A stretch of DNA of 64,000 nt, taken from positions 620,001 to 684,000 of the forward strand of contig JAHBVT010000001.1 in NCBI GenBank assembly GCA_019637355.1. The letters are read 5' to 3'. Source of the DNA: Gemmatimonadaceae bacterium (GTDB lineage: Bacteria > Gemmatimonadota > Gemmatimonadetes > Gemmatimonadales > Gemmatimonadaceae). The number at the start of each line of letters is the position of its first letter. Within the stretch, counting starts at the first letter, position 1. The position numbers and the translations under genes were made by a program. Shown here in pieces: positions 11,266 to 19,358 of this stretch. The notes beneath the pieces were generated by a model, which was not told the origin of the DNA, did no database searches, and saw nothing but the letters and a program-made list of their open reading frames with translations.

Positions 11266-11805
11266 ATGCGCATCGTCGGAGGGAAGTTCGCCAACCGCGA
11301 CCTCACGTCGCCGCTGGACTTCCGTGTGCGGCCCACCGCCGAGCACGTGCGGGCGGGGACGCTGGACCACCTCACGCCCGACCTCGCCGACGCCTCCTGC
11401 CTGGATCTCTTCGCCGGCACCGGTGCCCTCGGACTCGAGGCCATCTCCCGCGGCGCCACGCGCTGCGACTTCGTCGAGACGCGCCCGGCCAGCCTGCACG
11501 CGCTCAAGGCCAACATCGCCGCGCTGCGCCTCCGCGAGCGCACGCGCGTCTTCAAGAAGGACGCCGTGCCCTTTGCTGCCGCGCTGGACGAGGGTGCCTA
11601 CGACATCGTGTTCGTGGATCCGCCCTACGGCTCAAAGATGCTGGACCACGTGATCGACTCGTGGCTGCGCAAGCGCTTCAGCAAGATTCTCGTCGCCGAG
11701 CACGAGCGTGCGCACTCGCTGCCGCCGGGAGGCAAGCGGCTGGACTTCGGCGAGACGGTGGTGTCGGTGTATCGGCGGCCGCCGCTCAAGGGCGCGCGGG
11801 GGTAG
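11266..11805 (+). CDS. rsmD: 16S rRNA (guanine966-N2)-methyltransferase RsmD
   Basis: 179 aa, the usual length. The start MRIVGGKFANRDL and RVRPTAEHVRAGTLDHL are typical RsmD, followed by the SAM site CLDLFAGTGALGLEAISRGA and the catalytic DPPYG motif near residue 123. The enzyme methylates G966 of 16S rRNA during 30S assembly. It is the last clear core gene before the cassette-rich region, and its 3' end overlaps the convergent methyltransferase gene by 20 nt. Confidence 0.95.
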   Translation: MRIVGGKFANRDLTSPLDFRVRPTAEHVRAGTLDHLTPDLADASCLDLFAGTGALGLEAISRGATRCDFVETRPASLHALKANIAALRLRERTRVFKKDAVPFAAALDEGAYDIVFVDPPYGSKMLDHVIDSWLRKRFSKILVAEHERAHSLPPGGKRLDFGETVVSVYRRPPLKGARG

Positions 11806-12403
11806 GTCTGCCCGTCCCTGCGAGGTAGTAGTGGTTCTCTCCTTCGTCCGCGAACTCGCGCAGCAACGCGAGGCCAGCGGCGTCCAGTGCGGTGGCGTAC
11901 GCAGCCGCGCCGAGCCCGTGGGACGCCTTGCCGGTGAGGACATCGTTCCACCTAGCGGGGACCGCCGGCGCCGTAAACAGGAACTCACCGCCCGGCGCGA
12001 GGCAGGCGCCCACGCGTTGAATGAGATCGCGCTGCGCATCGGGTGGCAGCAGGAAGATCACGCCGATGGCAATCACGGCGTCAAAACGGCGACCGAACAT
12101 CGCTGATGCCGTAAGATCCTCGCACTCGCTTTGGAACTGCGGAAAGCGCTCTCGGAAGCGGGCCAGCAGCGTCGGCGACGCGTCGATGCCCCACACGGTG
12201 CAGCCTTCGCGCGCCAACTGCTCCGTGACCGGCACGCCAGCGCCGCAACCGAGCTCAAGCACCTCGGCGCCGGGACGAAGCGATCGCGCCCACGAGGACA
12301 CCGCGTCGGCGCCGATCCCTGCGCCTTCGCGCAGCGCTTGGTACGCTTCGGCTGCCGCCTCGTACCCGCCTGAGGCGTCAGCGCCTGGTCGTGAGGGCAT
12401 CAA
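11786..12403 (-). CDS. Class I SAM-dependent methyltransferase
   Basis: 205 aa. Motif I EVLELGCGAGVPVTEQLA, the acidic post-I GIDASPTLLARFRERFP and motif IV RRFDAVIAIGVIFLLPP identify a small-molecule type class I methyltransferase. No substrate can be inferred. It converges on rsmD with a short overlap. Genes from here to about 13.5 kb are all minus strand, short and unrelated, like cassette genes further right, but no attC was found between them. Confidence 0.85.
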   Translation of the reverse strand: MMPSRPGADASGGYEAAAEAYQALREGAGIGADAVSSWARSLRPGAEVLELGCGAGVPVTEQLAREGCTVWGIDASPTLLARFRERFPQFQSECEDLTASAMFGRRFDAVIAIGVIFLLPPDAQRDLIQRVGACLAPGGEFLFTAPAVPARWNDVLTGKASHGLGAAAYATALDAAGLALLREFADEGENHYYLAGTGRPTPARP

Positions 12404-12421
12404 GGCATCCTCCGACTGGGG

Positions 12422-12667
12422 CTACGAGGCAGCGAGCACGGACACCGCCGCCGCGTTCGCCGCGAGTCGCGCGAGGACGAGCAACCCAGCGAGCGTGAGC
12501 CCGCAGGCAACGACGAGGGTGACACCGCGCCCCGGTCGGAAGAGCGGACTGCCGTCGGCCCGCGACGGGATCGCGACGCTCGGCGCGCGACCGCGCAGCA
12601 CCCACGCGACGTGGAGCGCGGCGAGCAGGAAGAGCGCGCCAGCGACGGCGCCGGCTAAGAGTCGCAC
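12422..12667 (-). CDS. Short DUF3995-like membrane protein (probably truncated)
   Basis: 81 aa with two predicted helices: an N-terminal one ending LHVAWVLRG and a second one TLVVACGLTLAGLLVLARL. The pattern LHVAWVLRG ... IPSRADGSPLFRPG ... TLVVACGL is that of DUF3995 proteins, which usually have about four helices and 130-150 residues. The gene therefore looks like the N-terminal half of a family member. Function unknown. Confidence 0.6.
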   Translation of the reverse strand: MRLLAGAVAGALFLLAALHVAWVLRGRAPSVAIPSRADGSPLFRPGRGVTLVVACGLTLAGLLVLARLAANAAAVSVLAAS

Positions 12668-12774
12668 GAGATCTCCACGTGTCTGGATGCTTCATATGGA
12701 ACGCGCGCCCGCCGCCCGGTCGCAATGAGCGCTCGAGCCGAGAGCTGGGCTCGCGTGCCGTGATGGAACGCGAC

Positions 12775-12996
12775 CTACTCGGGCGTCCGTGTGGCTTGGA
12801 GCGCCCCCGAGGGGCAGCGAGCGACCTGTTCGGCGATTGCGTCGGCGGATTCGTGCTCCAGCTGGATCCAGCGTTTCCGCTTTACGTCGAACACGCGCGG
12901 GAGCCCGCGCACGCAGCGCCCGGAGTGGGTGCAGACGTTGGGGTCGAAGGTTACGGTGAGGCCAGGGACCTCGTAGATCTGCAGGCGCTTGGTCAT
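12775..12996 (-). CDS. Small [4Fe-4S] ferredoxin-like protein (Fer4_19 type)
   Basis: 73 aa. It begins MTKRLQIYEVPGLTVTFD and has CTHSGRCVRGLP followed by ARCPSGAL, the divergent mono-cluster ferredoxin pattern seen in YjdI-like proteins. Spacing C-x5-C in the first part and C-P in the second fits this family rather than classical 2[4Fe-4S] ferredoxins. A GAGG-type ribosome site lies just upstream. The redox partner is unknown. Confidence 0.75.
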   Translation of the reverse strand: MTKRLQIYEVPGLTVTFDPNVCTHSGRCVRGLPRVFDVKRKRWIQLEHESADAIAEQVARCPSGALQATRTPE

Positions 12997-13029
12997 AGGG
13001 TGCCTCCTCGAGGAGCGAGTCTCGTTCTG

Positions 13030-13521
13030 CTACCGCGTGCTGCTGTCGTCGGGAGCCGTGGATGCGACCTGACGGATATGCACCGCCAGCCGCCAGTACA
13101 GGATTCCGTTGGCGAGCACGGCGATGATTGCACTTATGGTGTCGAACGGTCCCGGTCCGTCCGTACTTCCAGGAGCGGTCGCTTCGAAGTAAGCCAGGGC
13201 GACCGCCAGCAGCGCGACCATCCCGACGAACACGCGAATCCCCAACACCCACGACAGCGCGACGTACCTGCCGAGGAAATCCATCCCCGGGTCCCCACCG
13301 TTCGCGGCGTAGGCCAGCAGGGTGCCGAAGACAAGGATGATGACGTTCGCGACCGCGGCGACGTGGTCCATCGCGGTCGCCGGGAGGGCATACTGCAACC
13401 CAAACTCGACGATGAGCGAAACGACAACCAAGAACGCGAGCACATACTTCAGCGCGGCGCGAGGCGGCAGGGGGCCTGCGGCGAGCTGCTGCTTCAACGC
13501 GGATACATTCCAGAAGAACAT
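13030..13521 (-). CDS. Four-helix membrane protein, family not recognised
   Basis: 163 aa. Four hydrophobic stretches can be seen (around residues 25-45, 53-73, 88-112 and 128-150), with short loops. No known motif was recognised. Its start lies about 17 nt left of the first decayed attC, in the same reversed geometry seen in the cassettes to the right, so it may be the first cassette gene of the array. Confidence 0.6.
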   Translation of the reverse strand: MFFWNVSALKQQLAAGPLPPRAALKYVLAFLVVVSLIVEFGLQYALPATAMDHVAAVANVIILVFGTLLAYAANGGDPGMDFLGRYVALSWVLGIRVFVGMVALLAVALAYFEATAPGSTDGPGPFDTISAIIAVLANGILYWRLAVHIRQVASTAPDDSSTR

Positions 13522-13537
13522 ACGCTCGCTCCGGTCA

Positions 13538-13673
13538 AGCTAAGGTGTGAAGCTGCCGTGAGCGCTTCCCAGAGAACGCGGTGGTGGGGCCTCGGCAGGC
13601 CTTCATCAAGATGAGGCTCAGGCGCCACGACCGCTACCGCCCCTGCGGATGCCGGCAGCAAGCTTCGCTATGC
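13538..13673 (+). other. attC site, decayed (attC-1)
   Basis: Recognisable order: a modified R'' (GCTAAGG), a degenerate L'' ending TGCCGTGAGCGCTTCCC, a stem of the GGGGCCTCGG type, L' GCCGGCAGCAAGC and R' GCTATGC. R' deviates from GTTRRRY, so activity is doubtful. The neighbouring gene's TAG stop lies within R'. Confidence 0.7.
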
Positions 13674-14102
13674 GGCCGTGGCCTTCGCGGACCCGCTCCA
13701 CTGCCGCGCCAGCGAGCTTGCGAGCATCCCGTACGCCACGAACACGCCTGCGGAGAACGCGAGCACGATCGGAATGGCCACAGGGGCAGTCGGGGCGGTC
13801 GCGCGGCCAACAGGCGATGTCAACCACGCGACACCGAACATCAGCAGCCCAAAGCCTGTGCTGGCGCCTGGAACGGCCATCACGCGAGTCCGACGCAAGA
13901 GGGCGAGTGCGATGCCCCCGATCGCGCCATAGATCGTGCCGAGCAAGACTACCTCGAGCGATCCGCCCCAAGAGAAGCGCGTCGGTGCTCCGGTAATGAA
14001 GGGCAGCGCTGCCATAGCCAGCCGCCCGCCGACGCCAAGTACGCCGAGGCCAGCGACCGCACCTGCGAGAATTGCGCTCAAGTCCGACCGCCAGTGCGAC
14101 AT
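13668..14102 (-). CDS. Integral membrane protein, cassette gene
   Basis: 144 aa with four hydrophobic segments (SAILAGAVAGLGVLGVGG, the LEVVLLGTIYGAIGGIALAL stretch, GFGLLMFGVAWL and IPIVLAFSAGVFVAYGML). No family was recognised. The ATG at 14102 is preceded by GGAGG at good spacing. The stop codon TAG is formed by the R' box of attC-1, so the 3' end of the gene is set by the recombination site. It runs opposite to attC polarity. Confidence 0.65.
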   Translation of the reverse strand: MSHWRSDLSAILAGAVAGLGVLGVGGRLAMAALPFITGAPTRFSWGGSLEVVLLGTIYGAIGGIALALLRRTRVMAVPGASTGFGLLMFGVAWLTSPVGRATAPTAPVAIPIVLAFSAGVFVAYGMLASSLARQWSGSAKATAA

Positions 14103-14144
14103 TGTCTTGCGGCCTCCGGGGTGGGCGGCCGCGAGGACCGGCCG

Positions 14145-14202
14145 TGTCATCGGTTTCTGCAGCAACTGCCTCTGCGCTCGTCGGCAGCAAGCGTCGCGAT
14201 AC
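14145..14202 (+). other. attC remnant, short and decayed (attC-2)
   Basis: A 58-nt element with left arm GTGTCATCGGTTTCTGC and right arm GGCAGCAAGCGTCGCGATAC. The right arm is identical to good sites except in R'. Almost no central stem remains. It separates two unrelated membrane-protein genes as expected for a cassette boundary. Confidence 0.5.
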
Positions 14203-14203
14203 T

Positions 14204-14578
14204 TCAGGCCACCACACCCACACGCCACAGCCAGACTGCCGCGACTCCCACCACGAGGGCTTCGCCGGCGACCCACATCCACTGACGCGCGTCGTGCCCG
14301 TCGACCATCAAGCCCATCAGGCGTACGACAAGGGCGCCCGCGACGAAGTACACAGCGACGGTCGGAACGAAGGTAGACCAAGGCCGCAGTGACGTGCGTG
14401 CGAGGAAGACGAGGCCAACGCCGAGAACCATCCCGCCGCGAATGCGTCGTTCGATTGCCTGGAACGTATCAGTGGCAGGCTCGGCACCGCCTGTGAGGCT
14501 GCCAAACCAACCGGGGAAGACGGCCATAACGACCCCGAGGCAGACGAGCACGACGCCGAGGATCCGTGGCAGCGACAT
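14204..14578 (-). CDS. Four-helix membrane protein, DUF4345-like
   Basis: 124 aa with about four helices. The N-terminus MSLPRILGVVLVCLGVVMAVFP, the central RIRGGMVLGVGLVFL and the C-terminal AGEALVVGVAAVWLWR suggest the DUF4345/YidH-like group of small membrane proteins. This family link is a judgement from pattern only. Its stop lies 2 nt from attC-2. Confidence 0.55.
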   Translation of the reverse strand: MSLPRILGVVLVCLGVVMAVFPGWFGSLTGGAEPATDTFQAIERRIRGGMVLGVGLVFLARTSLRPWSTFVPTVAVYFVAGALVVRLMGLMVDGHDARQWMWVAGEALVVGVAAVWLWRVGVVA

Positions 14579-14781
14579 CGAAAGGCCTCAACTGGTGATT
14601 GAAGGACGTGAGGGAGTGCGCGGGGGAGCCGTCGGTTCGTCGGTCGGACGCGCGTAGGTGACAGTCTTCCCTAAACTGCACGGACTACCTCAGTTCCGCG
14701 ACTTCGCCCGATGCCTTGGCGGGAGGCGCGGGACCGTCCGCTGCCACCAGGGTGTGTCGGGGGATGCCCGGCGCGCCGCGG

Positions 14782-15687
14782 CTACGCAATGCGCCCCTCC
14801 GCATCCATCGGCAGCACGCGTGGAGGCACCCAGCGATCGAGCACCACCATATGGTTCACTGGCACCGGCGTCCATCGGGGATCGTTCGTCAGGCGCTCTG
14901 ATGAAACGACCGTCGCCTCGCCCTCGTCGGTCGGCCGCCGTTGCGGGAACGACAGCCCGGCCGGCTCATACAGTTCGCCGTGCAACAGGTAGAGCGTCTC
15001 CGGCACGGCTCCCGCGCCTGTGGCAAAGCGGCTGACCGCGATGTGATTCCCGTCCGTCACGGCGACGTTGAGAAAGCTCGGGTCACCGCGGCCGTATCGC
15101 GCGGCGATGTCCACCACCCGCGCGATCGCCGCCGAGAGCCGCTGCGCCAGTTCGAGCGCCGCGCTCCCGTCGCGTCCCTCTGCGCCCGCGGCATCGACCG
15201 GGCAGCCGTGCCGCACGATCTCGTCGACGAACACGGCGAAGAGATGCTCGGTATCGGTATTTCCGCGCACGATGCCGAAGGCTTCGTCCGTCAGGTCCTC
15301 CAGCAGGCGCCGGCGCAGTTGGCGGAACCCCCCGATCATCCCGTTGTGCATCAACAGGTAGTTGTCGTACGCGAAGGGATGGCAGTTCGCGAGGTCCACG
15401 CCGCTGCCGGGCGTCGCGGCGCGCACGTGGGCCATTACGCAGGCGCTGGTGACGACCTTCGAGATGCTCTGCAGGTTGCGGTCACTCCAGGCCGGCGTGA
15501 TCTGGTGGAAGGTCGCCGGCTGGCTGTGGAGGCGCGGCGCATACCATCCGATCCCGAAGCCGTCGCCGTTCAGCGGCTCGGCGCGCTCAGTGGCGTGCGC
15601 GCTCTGGTGGATCAGCGAGTGTTCGGGCTCGGTGACGAGCGTCGAGAGCCGGACGGTGGGGCCGAGGTAGAGTGTGAAGCGGCACAT
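14782..15687 (-). CDS. Class II glutamine amidotransferase (EgtC-like)
   Basis: 301 aa. The start MCRFTLYLG places Cys at position 2, the N-terminal nucleophile after Met removal. NGDGFGIGWYAP, HVRAATPGSG, NCHPFAYDNYLLMHNG and RGNTDTEHLF are the glutaminase-site motifs of EgtC/YafJ-type proteins. EgtC removes glutamate during ergothioneine synthesis, but no EgtB or EgtD gene is near, so the substrate is open. Start set by the required Cys2. The upstream metallopeptidase frame overlaps it by 101 nt. No clear attC flanks it, so cassette status is uncertain. Confidence 0.88.
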   Translation of the reverse strand: MCRFTLYLGPTVRLSTLVTEPEHSLIHQSAHATERAEPLNGDGFGIGWYAPRLHSQPATFHQITPAWSDRNLQSISKVVTSACVMAHVRAATPGSGVDLANCHPFAYDNYLLMHNGMIGGFRQLRRRLLEDLTDEAFGIVRGNTDTEHLFAVFVDEIVRHGCPVDAAGAEGRDGSAALELAQRLSAAIARVVDIAARYGRGDPSFLNVAVTDGNHIAVSRFATGAGAVPETLYLLHGELYEPAGLSFPQRRPTDEGEATVVSSERLTNDPRWTPVPVNHMVVLDRWVPPRVLPMDAEGRIA

Positions 15688-16441
15688 AGGCACTAGTATG
15701 CACCGAGATGGCTTGGGGTGCATCGGTGGCAGGCTTTCGGCGCCGTTCCGGCTGCAGCACACGACGTGACCAGCGGTCGCGCGCCAGCGCATAGACCTGT
15801 GCGCAGGCGGTCGCCGTGGAGTCCTGCCAGCCTGCGACCAGGCAGTCGAGCGCCGCGGCGCGTTCCAGGCGCTCAGCGCGCGTGGCGTCGAGGAGCTCGG
15901 GATGCTCACCGAGCTGGCGCATCAGTTGTGCGGCTGCCCGTACGTCGGGTCCAAACCGCCCTGTCGCGAGGAGGAAGACTGCGGCGAACTGATCGGCGTC
16001 CGCTTCGCCGCTCCCTGACGCGACTTCGCCTAGCTCGTCGGCGACGGCGTGGCCGAGTTCGTGCGCCAAGATGAAGCGGGCGATGCTGCGCGGCGCGTCC
16101 GAGAACTGCACGGCGTAGCCCAGCATCTCGTCGCACAGCAGGATCTCCGCGGTTTGCTCCAGCCATACGGCCTCTGCGGACTCCCCGCATCGCTCCAGGC
16201 GGACCGTAATGCGACGCGGCAAGGGACGCAGCAGCACCAGGACTCCACCGAGGTCATTCGCCGCTTCAAGCGCGAGGTCGCGAACAGCCGACGGGAACGA
16301 ATCGGAGCGCAGCACCCAACCATTCGCCGGGGAACTCGCGAGGTGATGCGGTCCGGATTGCACGCTGACGCACGCGAGGCAAGTTGCGACGAGGGCAAGG
16401 CAGATAGACCGCGCCCGTAACACGGTGGGATGCCTGTTCAC
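15587..16441 (-). CDS. Lipoprotein with HELGH metallopeptidase motif (DUF4344-like)
   Basis: 284 aa as read. A lipoprotein signal (ICLALVATCLAC) is followed by ARFILAHELGHAVADELGE and then SGEADADQFAAVFLLA, the HExxH plus downstream acidic residues of gluzincin-type DUF4344 putative metallopeptidases. The last 35 or so residues (from about VPLHTLPRPHRP) are arginine/proline rich and overlap the next gene by 101 nt, which suggests a frameshift or a lost natural stop near 15.7 kb. The zinc-binding part is intact. Confidence 0.72.
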   Translation of the reverse strand: MNRHPTVLRARSICLALVATCLACVSVQSGPHHLASSPANGWVLRSDSFPSAVRDLALEAANDLGGVLVLLRPLPRRITVRLERCGESAEAVWLEQTAEILLCDEMLGYAVQFSDAPRSIARFILAHELGHAVADELGEVASGSGEADADQFAAVFLLATGRFGPDVRAAAQLMRQLGEHPELLDATRAERLERAAALDCLVAGWQDSTATACAQVYALARDRWSRRVLQPERRRKPATDAPQAISVHTSAYVPLHTLPRPHRPALDARHRARTLADPPERARH

Positions 16442-16532
16442 GCGAGAATGTGGGCGGAGCGACCTGCGGCTTCGGGCATTCAGGGCGTCTCGTTAGGTGG
16501 AAGTGTCAAGTGAACTGGGGCAGGATCCCTCG

Positions 16533-16554
16533 CCGGCAGCGAGCGTCGTTATGG
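16533..16554 (+). other. attC remnant, 3' arm only (attC-3)
   Basis: The L'-R' part CCGGCAGCGAGCGTCGTTATGG matches good sites closely. No matching R''-L'' arm could be found to its left, so the site is a half-site unlikely to recombine. It marks a former cassette border. Confidence 0.55.
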
Positions 16555-16598
16555 CGCCGCGCGCTTGAACCTGAGTTCGTGCCAAACAGATGCTGGTC

Positions 16599-17729
16599 TC
16601 ACCTACCGCCGTAGCGCTCCAGGTACACTAGGTCGTCCTCCGAATCGGTGCGGGCCACGTACACCGTTCCGGCGCCGAACCCAACGACCACCGCACCAGC
16701 ACGTAGGGTGGCTGTGCCAATCAATCGGCCTGCAGCGTCAAAGATGTCGTACTGCCACGTGCGATCAGTCGCTGCGTGACTGCGGCCAATCCAGATTTCA
16801 CCTTCAGGTGTGGACAGGACGGTGGCGGCGATGAACGGTGGCATCATTCTCGGGAACGCCTCGTCGGGAAGCTCCGGTGCTTGCCTCTGCGGTCCGCTGC
16901 CGCCGCCTTCGCGGAGGGCGCCGACCCGGGCGCCTTCGATGCGCCTTCGATACGCAGCCCGCTCTTCTGCCGACACGGCAATCGGAGTGAATGCGATGTC
17001 TGTACCACGTCGCACGTTACCCGCTGCGTCGATGATGTCGACGCGGAACGGATCGTGATGCACGACGACAACCTGTCCCTCGGGAAGCACCGTCCAGGCG
17101 TCGAGATGCGGGAACGGCGTGACGGACCTGGCGAGCGAGGCGACACCGCTCGGGAGGGTGAGCCGCACGCGTCCGCCATTTGATATGCGCGTGATCGCCT
17201 CGGAACGACCATCCGCGGGATTCCAGCGGACGACCGCGACCGAATCGATGAACGCGCCACGCTCTTGGTCGAACCCGCTACCCTCGAAGTAAAATCGGCC
17301 TTGCCGGTCGGTTCCCCGCGCACGAGCCAGTCCGCCCGGCACTCCGCCGGTGGGCATCGGGAGCGACGTTGCCGCAATCCGTCCGTCGGCTGACACCCCG
17401 AGAATGCGACGAAGCACCGGGTCCACGACCCACGTGGTCTCTGCGATGCCACGCAGTGGCGCCGTGGGAAATCGGTACTCGCCTGGCCCTTCTCCTTGGC
17501 GACCTACAGCGCGTCGCGTGCCTGCGGTGAAGTCGACCAGCACAATGCTGCGGTCCATCTGATCGGTGACGAGCGCGCGCTGACCCGGAAGCTCGCGCAC
17601 GCCAGCGATCATCGTGAACGGCTCTTCAATCGTTGCATCGGGGCGGACCGTGAGGTCCAGCCGACGCTGGGGCGATGCAGAGGCGATAGGCGGCAGCGCC
17701 AAGATGAGAAACAGTCGGAAATGCAGCAT
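16599..17729 (-). CDS. 6-bladed beta-propeller protein, cassette gene
   Basis: 376 aa with a signal peptide (MLHFRLFLILALPPIASA). The blade motif GRQGEGPGEYRFPTAPLRG followed by a TTWVVDPVLRRILGVSADG turn is typical of the exported 6-bladed propeller family common in Bacteroidota and Gemmatimonadota. Probably periplasmic or surface located; ligand unknown. It shares the GxGPGE signature with the two neighbouring propeller genes, so the three look paralogous. The stop lies 45 nt from attC-3. Confidence 0.75.
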   Translation of the reverse strand: MLHFRLFLILALPPIASASPQRRLDLTVRPDATIEEPFTMIAGVRELPGQRALVTDQMDRSIVLVDFTAGTRRAVGRQGEGPGEYRFPTAPLRGIAETTWVVDPVLRRILGVSADGRIAATSLPMPTGGVPGGLARARGTDRQGRFYFEGSGFDQERGAFIDSVAVVRWNPADGRSEAITRISNGGRVRLTLPSGVASLARSVTPFPHLDAWTVLPEGQVVVVHHDPFRVDIIDAAGNVRRGTDIAFTPIAVSAEERAAYRRRIEGARVGALREGGGSGPQRQAPELPDEAFPRMMPPFIAATVLSTPEGEIWIGRSHAATDRTWQYDIFDAAGRLIGTATLRAGAVVVGFGAGTVYVARTDSEDDLVYLERYGGR

Positions 17730-17910
17730 ACGTGCTCCGGGGGGCAGGACGGCAGGCGGTTGAGCGTCCTGCGTCGACGATGGGGACACCGTCACACGGA
17801 GCAACGCCTGCGCCGCTGAGCGCGCGCAAATGACTCCGAAGTGGCTCTCGGTTGGACACAATCTGCTGGCTGTATGGTTCCCTCCGGTTGCCGCGAGCCT
17901 GCAGGGTCGC

Positions 17911-18003
17911 CATAGCGTCAAGTTGTGCTGCAGGCGATCAAAAAGATGCGGTGCCGAAGGCGCCGCTACCATAGCCGACCGTCAGCACCAACTCTCGTTA
18001 GCC
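17911..18003 (+). other. attC site, 93 bp (attC-4)
   Basis: Left arm GTCAAGTTGTGCTGC and right arm GTCAGCACCAACT pair with one extrahelical base, a GATGCGGTG / CGCCGCTACC stem lies between, and R' is GTTAGCC, a perfect GTTRRRY. R'' is degenerate (ATAGC). Its arms differ from the main attC family of the array, so it has a different origin. Confidence 0.65.
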
Positions 18004-18029
18004 GAGCCTCGCCGCGAAACCGTCGGCTG

Positions 18030-19088
18030 CTATTGCGTCCTGGAGTAAATTTCGACTACCTGATCACCGTCTGGCGTCTCGGCGAGCGCGGCGATTCGCG
18101 ACGGGCCGATGGCCCGTAGGCGACGTCCCTCGGGAAGTCGAACGCTGCCCAGCAGCGCACCGGTGGCGCTGCGATGCTCCCAGGTCTCGCCTTCTGCAGA
18201 CGTAGTGCGCTGGAGCCACACGCCGCCGCGAGGATCGCCGAGCATGCTCAGCACGGGTGGCAGTGTGCGCGGGAACGTGGCAAGTACGCGCGCCCGTGCG
18301 CGCAGTGGGGCGAAGACGGCACCGTCAGGAACTGCGCTTTCAAGCCACGCCTCTCGATCGGCACCCGACACCTGATGGGGCGCGGTGGGGCCAGCGAAAC
18401 TTCCGACGCTTCGGCCGCTGAGAGTGCGGAGCTCCACCTGATTGGTCTCGGGCGTCCACACCGCGATGACACCCGATGCCGCGACGGCCCACTGCGGCTC
18501 GGCGACGTAGGGCGCCGGAATTACCATAATCGGCGCACCGCTGGCCTCAAGGCGAAGCGCACGTGGCGCACTCTCCCAAGCGTACACGGTGTCTGTCCGT
18601 GTGCCCGCGATGCGGACAAGCGCTCGCGTGCTCGAGAATGGAACCCTGTACTCCAGCAGCGTGTCGGCGCCCGTCACGAAGATCCGCCGACTGGTCAGCG
18701 CCGGAACCATGCGGGTGCGAATGACGCGACCGGCGAAGTCGTACGTGGTGAGGCGGCCGGCGCCGTAGTCGAGGACAGCCACGGTCTCATGATCGAGGAT
18801 CACGTCCGATGGAGCCCGGACCTCGCCCGGACCGTCGCCTTCGCGGCCGAAGTGCGCCGAGCGTGTCGCTTCGAATATATGGATCGCTGAGTCTGGTGGT
18901 GTCACGATAGCTACGACGCCGTTCGAGACCGACATGGCGCGCACGGCACCCGTGACACGGTCATCGGCACCGAGAGTCTTCTCGAGGCGCGGAACGGTTT
19001 GCGCGCTGGCTTCGAGAGCACTCGCAGCTAGGCAAGCGCCGACAAGTCCTGCGAGGCGAGCCGACCAGCATCCGGAACCGATCTGCAT
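18030..19088 (-). CDS. 6-bladed beta-propeller protein, cassette gene
   Basis: 352 aa. A signal peptide (ARLAGLVGACLAASALEASAQ) precedes propeller blades with GREGDGPGEVRAPSDVILD and VAVLDYGAGRLTTYDFAGR. The same GxGDGPGE motif occurs in both neighbouring cassettes. ATG at 19088 was chosen as the start of the signal sequence; the far longer upstream frame is antisense to another gene. Function unknown; propellers of this type are usually binding or sensing modules. Confidence 0.75.
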   Translation of the reverse strand: MQIGSGCWSARLAGLVGACLAASALEASAQTVPRLEKTLGADDRVTGAVRAMSVSNGVVAIVTPPDSAIHIFEATRSAHFGREGDGPGEVRAPSDVILDHETVAVLDYGAGRLTTYDFAGRVIRTRMVPALTSRRIFVTGADTLLEYRVPFSSTRALVRIAGTRTDTVYAWESAPRALRLEASGAPIMVIPAPYVAEPQWAVAASGVIAVWTPETNQVELRTLSGRSVGSFAGPTAPHQVSGADREAWLESAVPDGAVFAPLRARARVLATFPRTLPPVLSMLGDPRGGVWLQRTTSAEGETWEHRSATGALLGSVRLPEGRRLRAIGPSRIAALAETPDGDQVVEIYSRTQ

Positions 19089-19120
19089 CGCTGTCCCCTC
19101 CTCAGAAGATGGTTGCTGCG

Positions 19121-19257
19121 GCCTAACGTGTGCTCTGCTGTGAACGCTCCAAAAAGAAGGGTTTGGCGGGGCGTCCGCAAGCAATCCTAGGCCACCGGCG
19201 GACGCCCCGCCCAACCCAATCCGCACCTGCGGCCGTCGGCAGCAAGCGTCGTTATAC
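19121..19257 (+). other. attC site, 137 bp (attC-5)
   Basis: R'' GCCTAAC (perfect RYYYAAC), L'' GTGTGCTCTGCTG, central stem GGGTTTGGCGGGGCGTCCG pairing with CGGACGCCCCGCC, L' GGCAGCAAGC, R' GTTATAC. This is a well-preserved site of stem type A. Confidence 0.85.
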
Positions 19258-19358
19258 CGTGCGCGCCGATACCAAGTGGGCCAACCTCGGCAGCAAAGCC
19301 CGGGTTGAATCGGTGCTTGTTCGCGTCGATGTCGTCGTGATAGGTTCTCGAAAGGTCC

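Noticed and set aside
11786-13521. Extending the cassette array left to the methyltransferase gene
   Set aside because: Gene style is similar, but no R'', L' or R' elements were found between these genes.
14579-14781. Possible further attC between DUF4345-like and EgtC-like genes
   Set aside because: Only scattered matches; neither arm could be identified.
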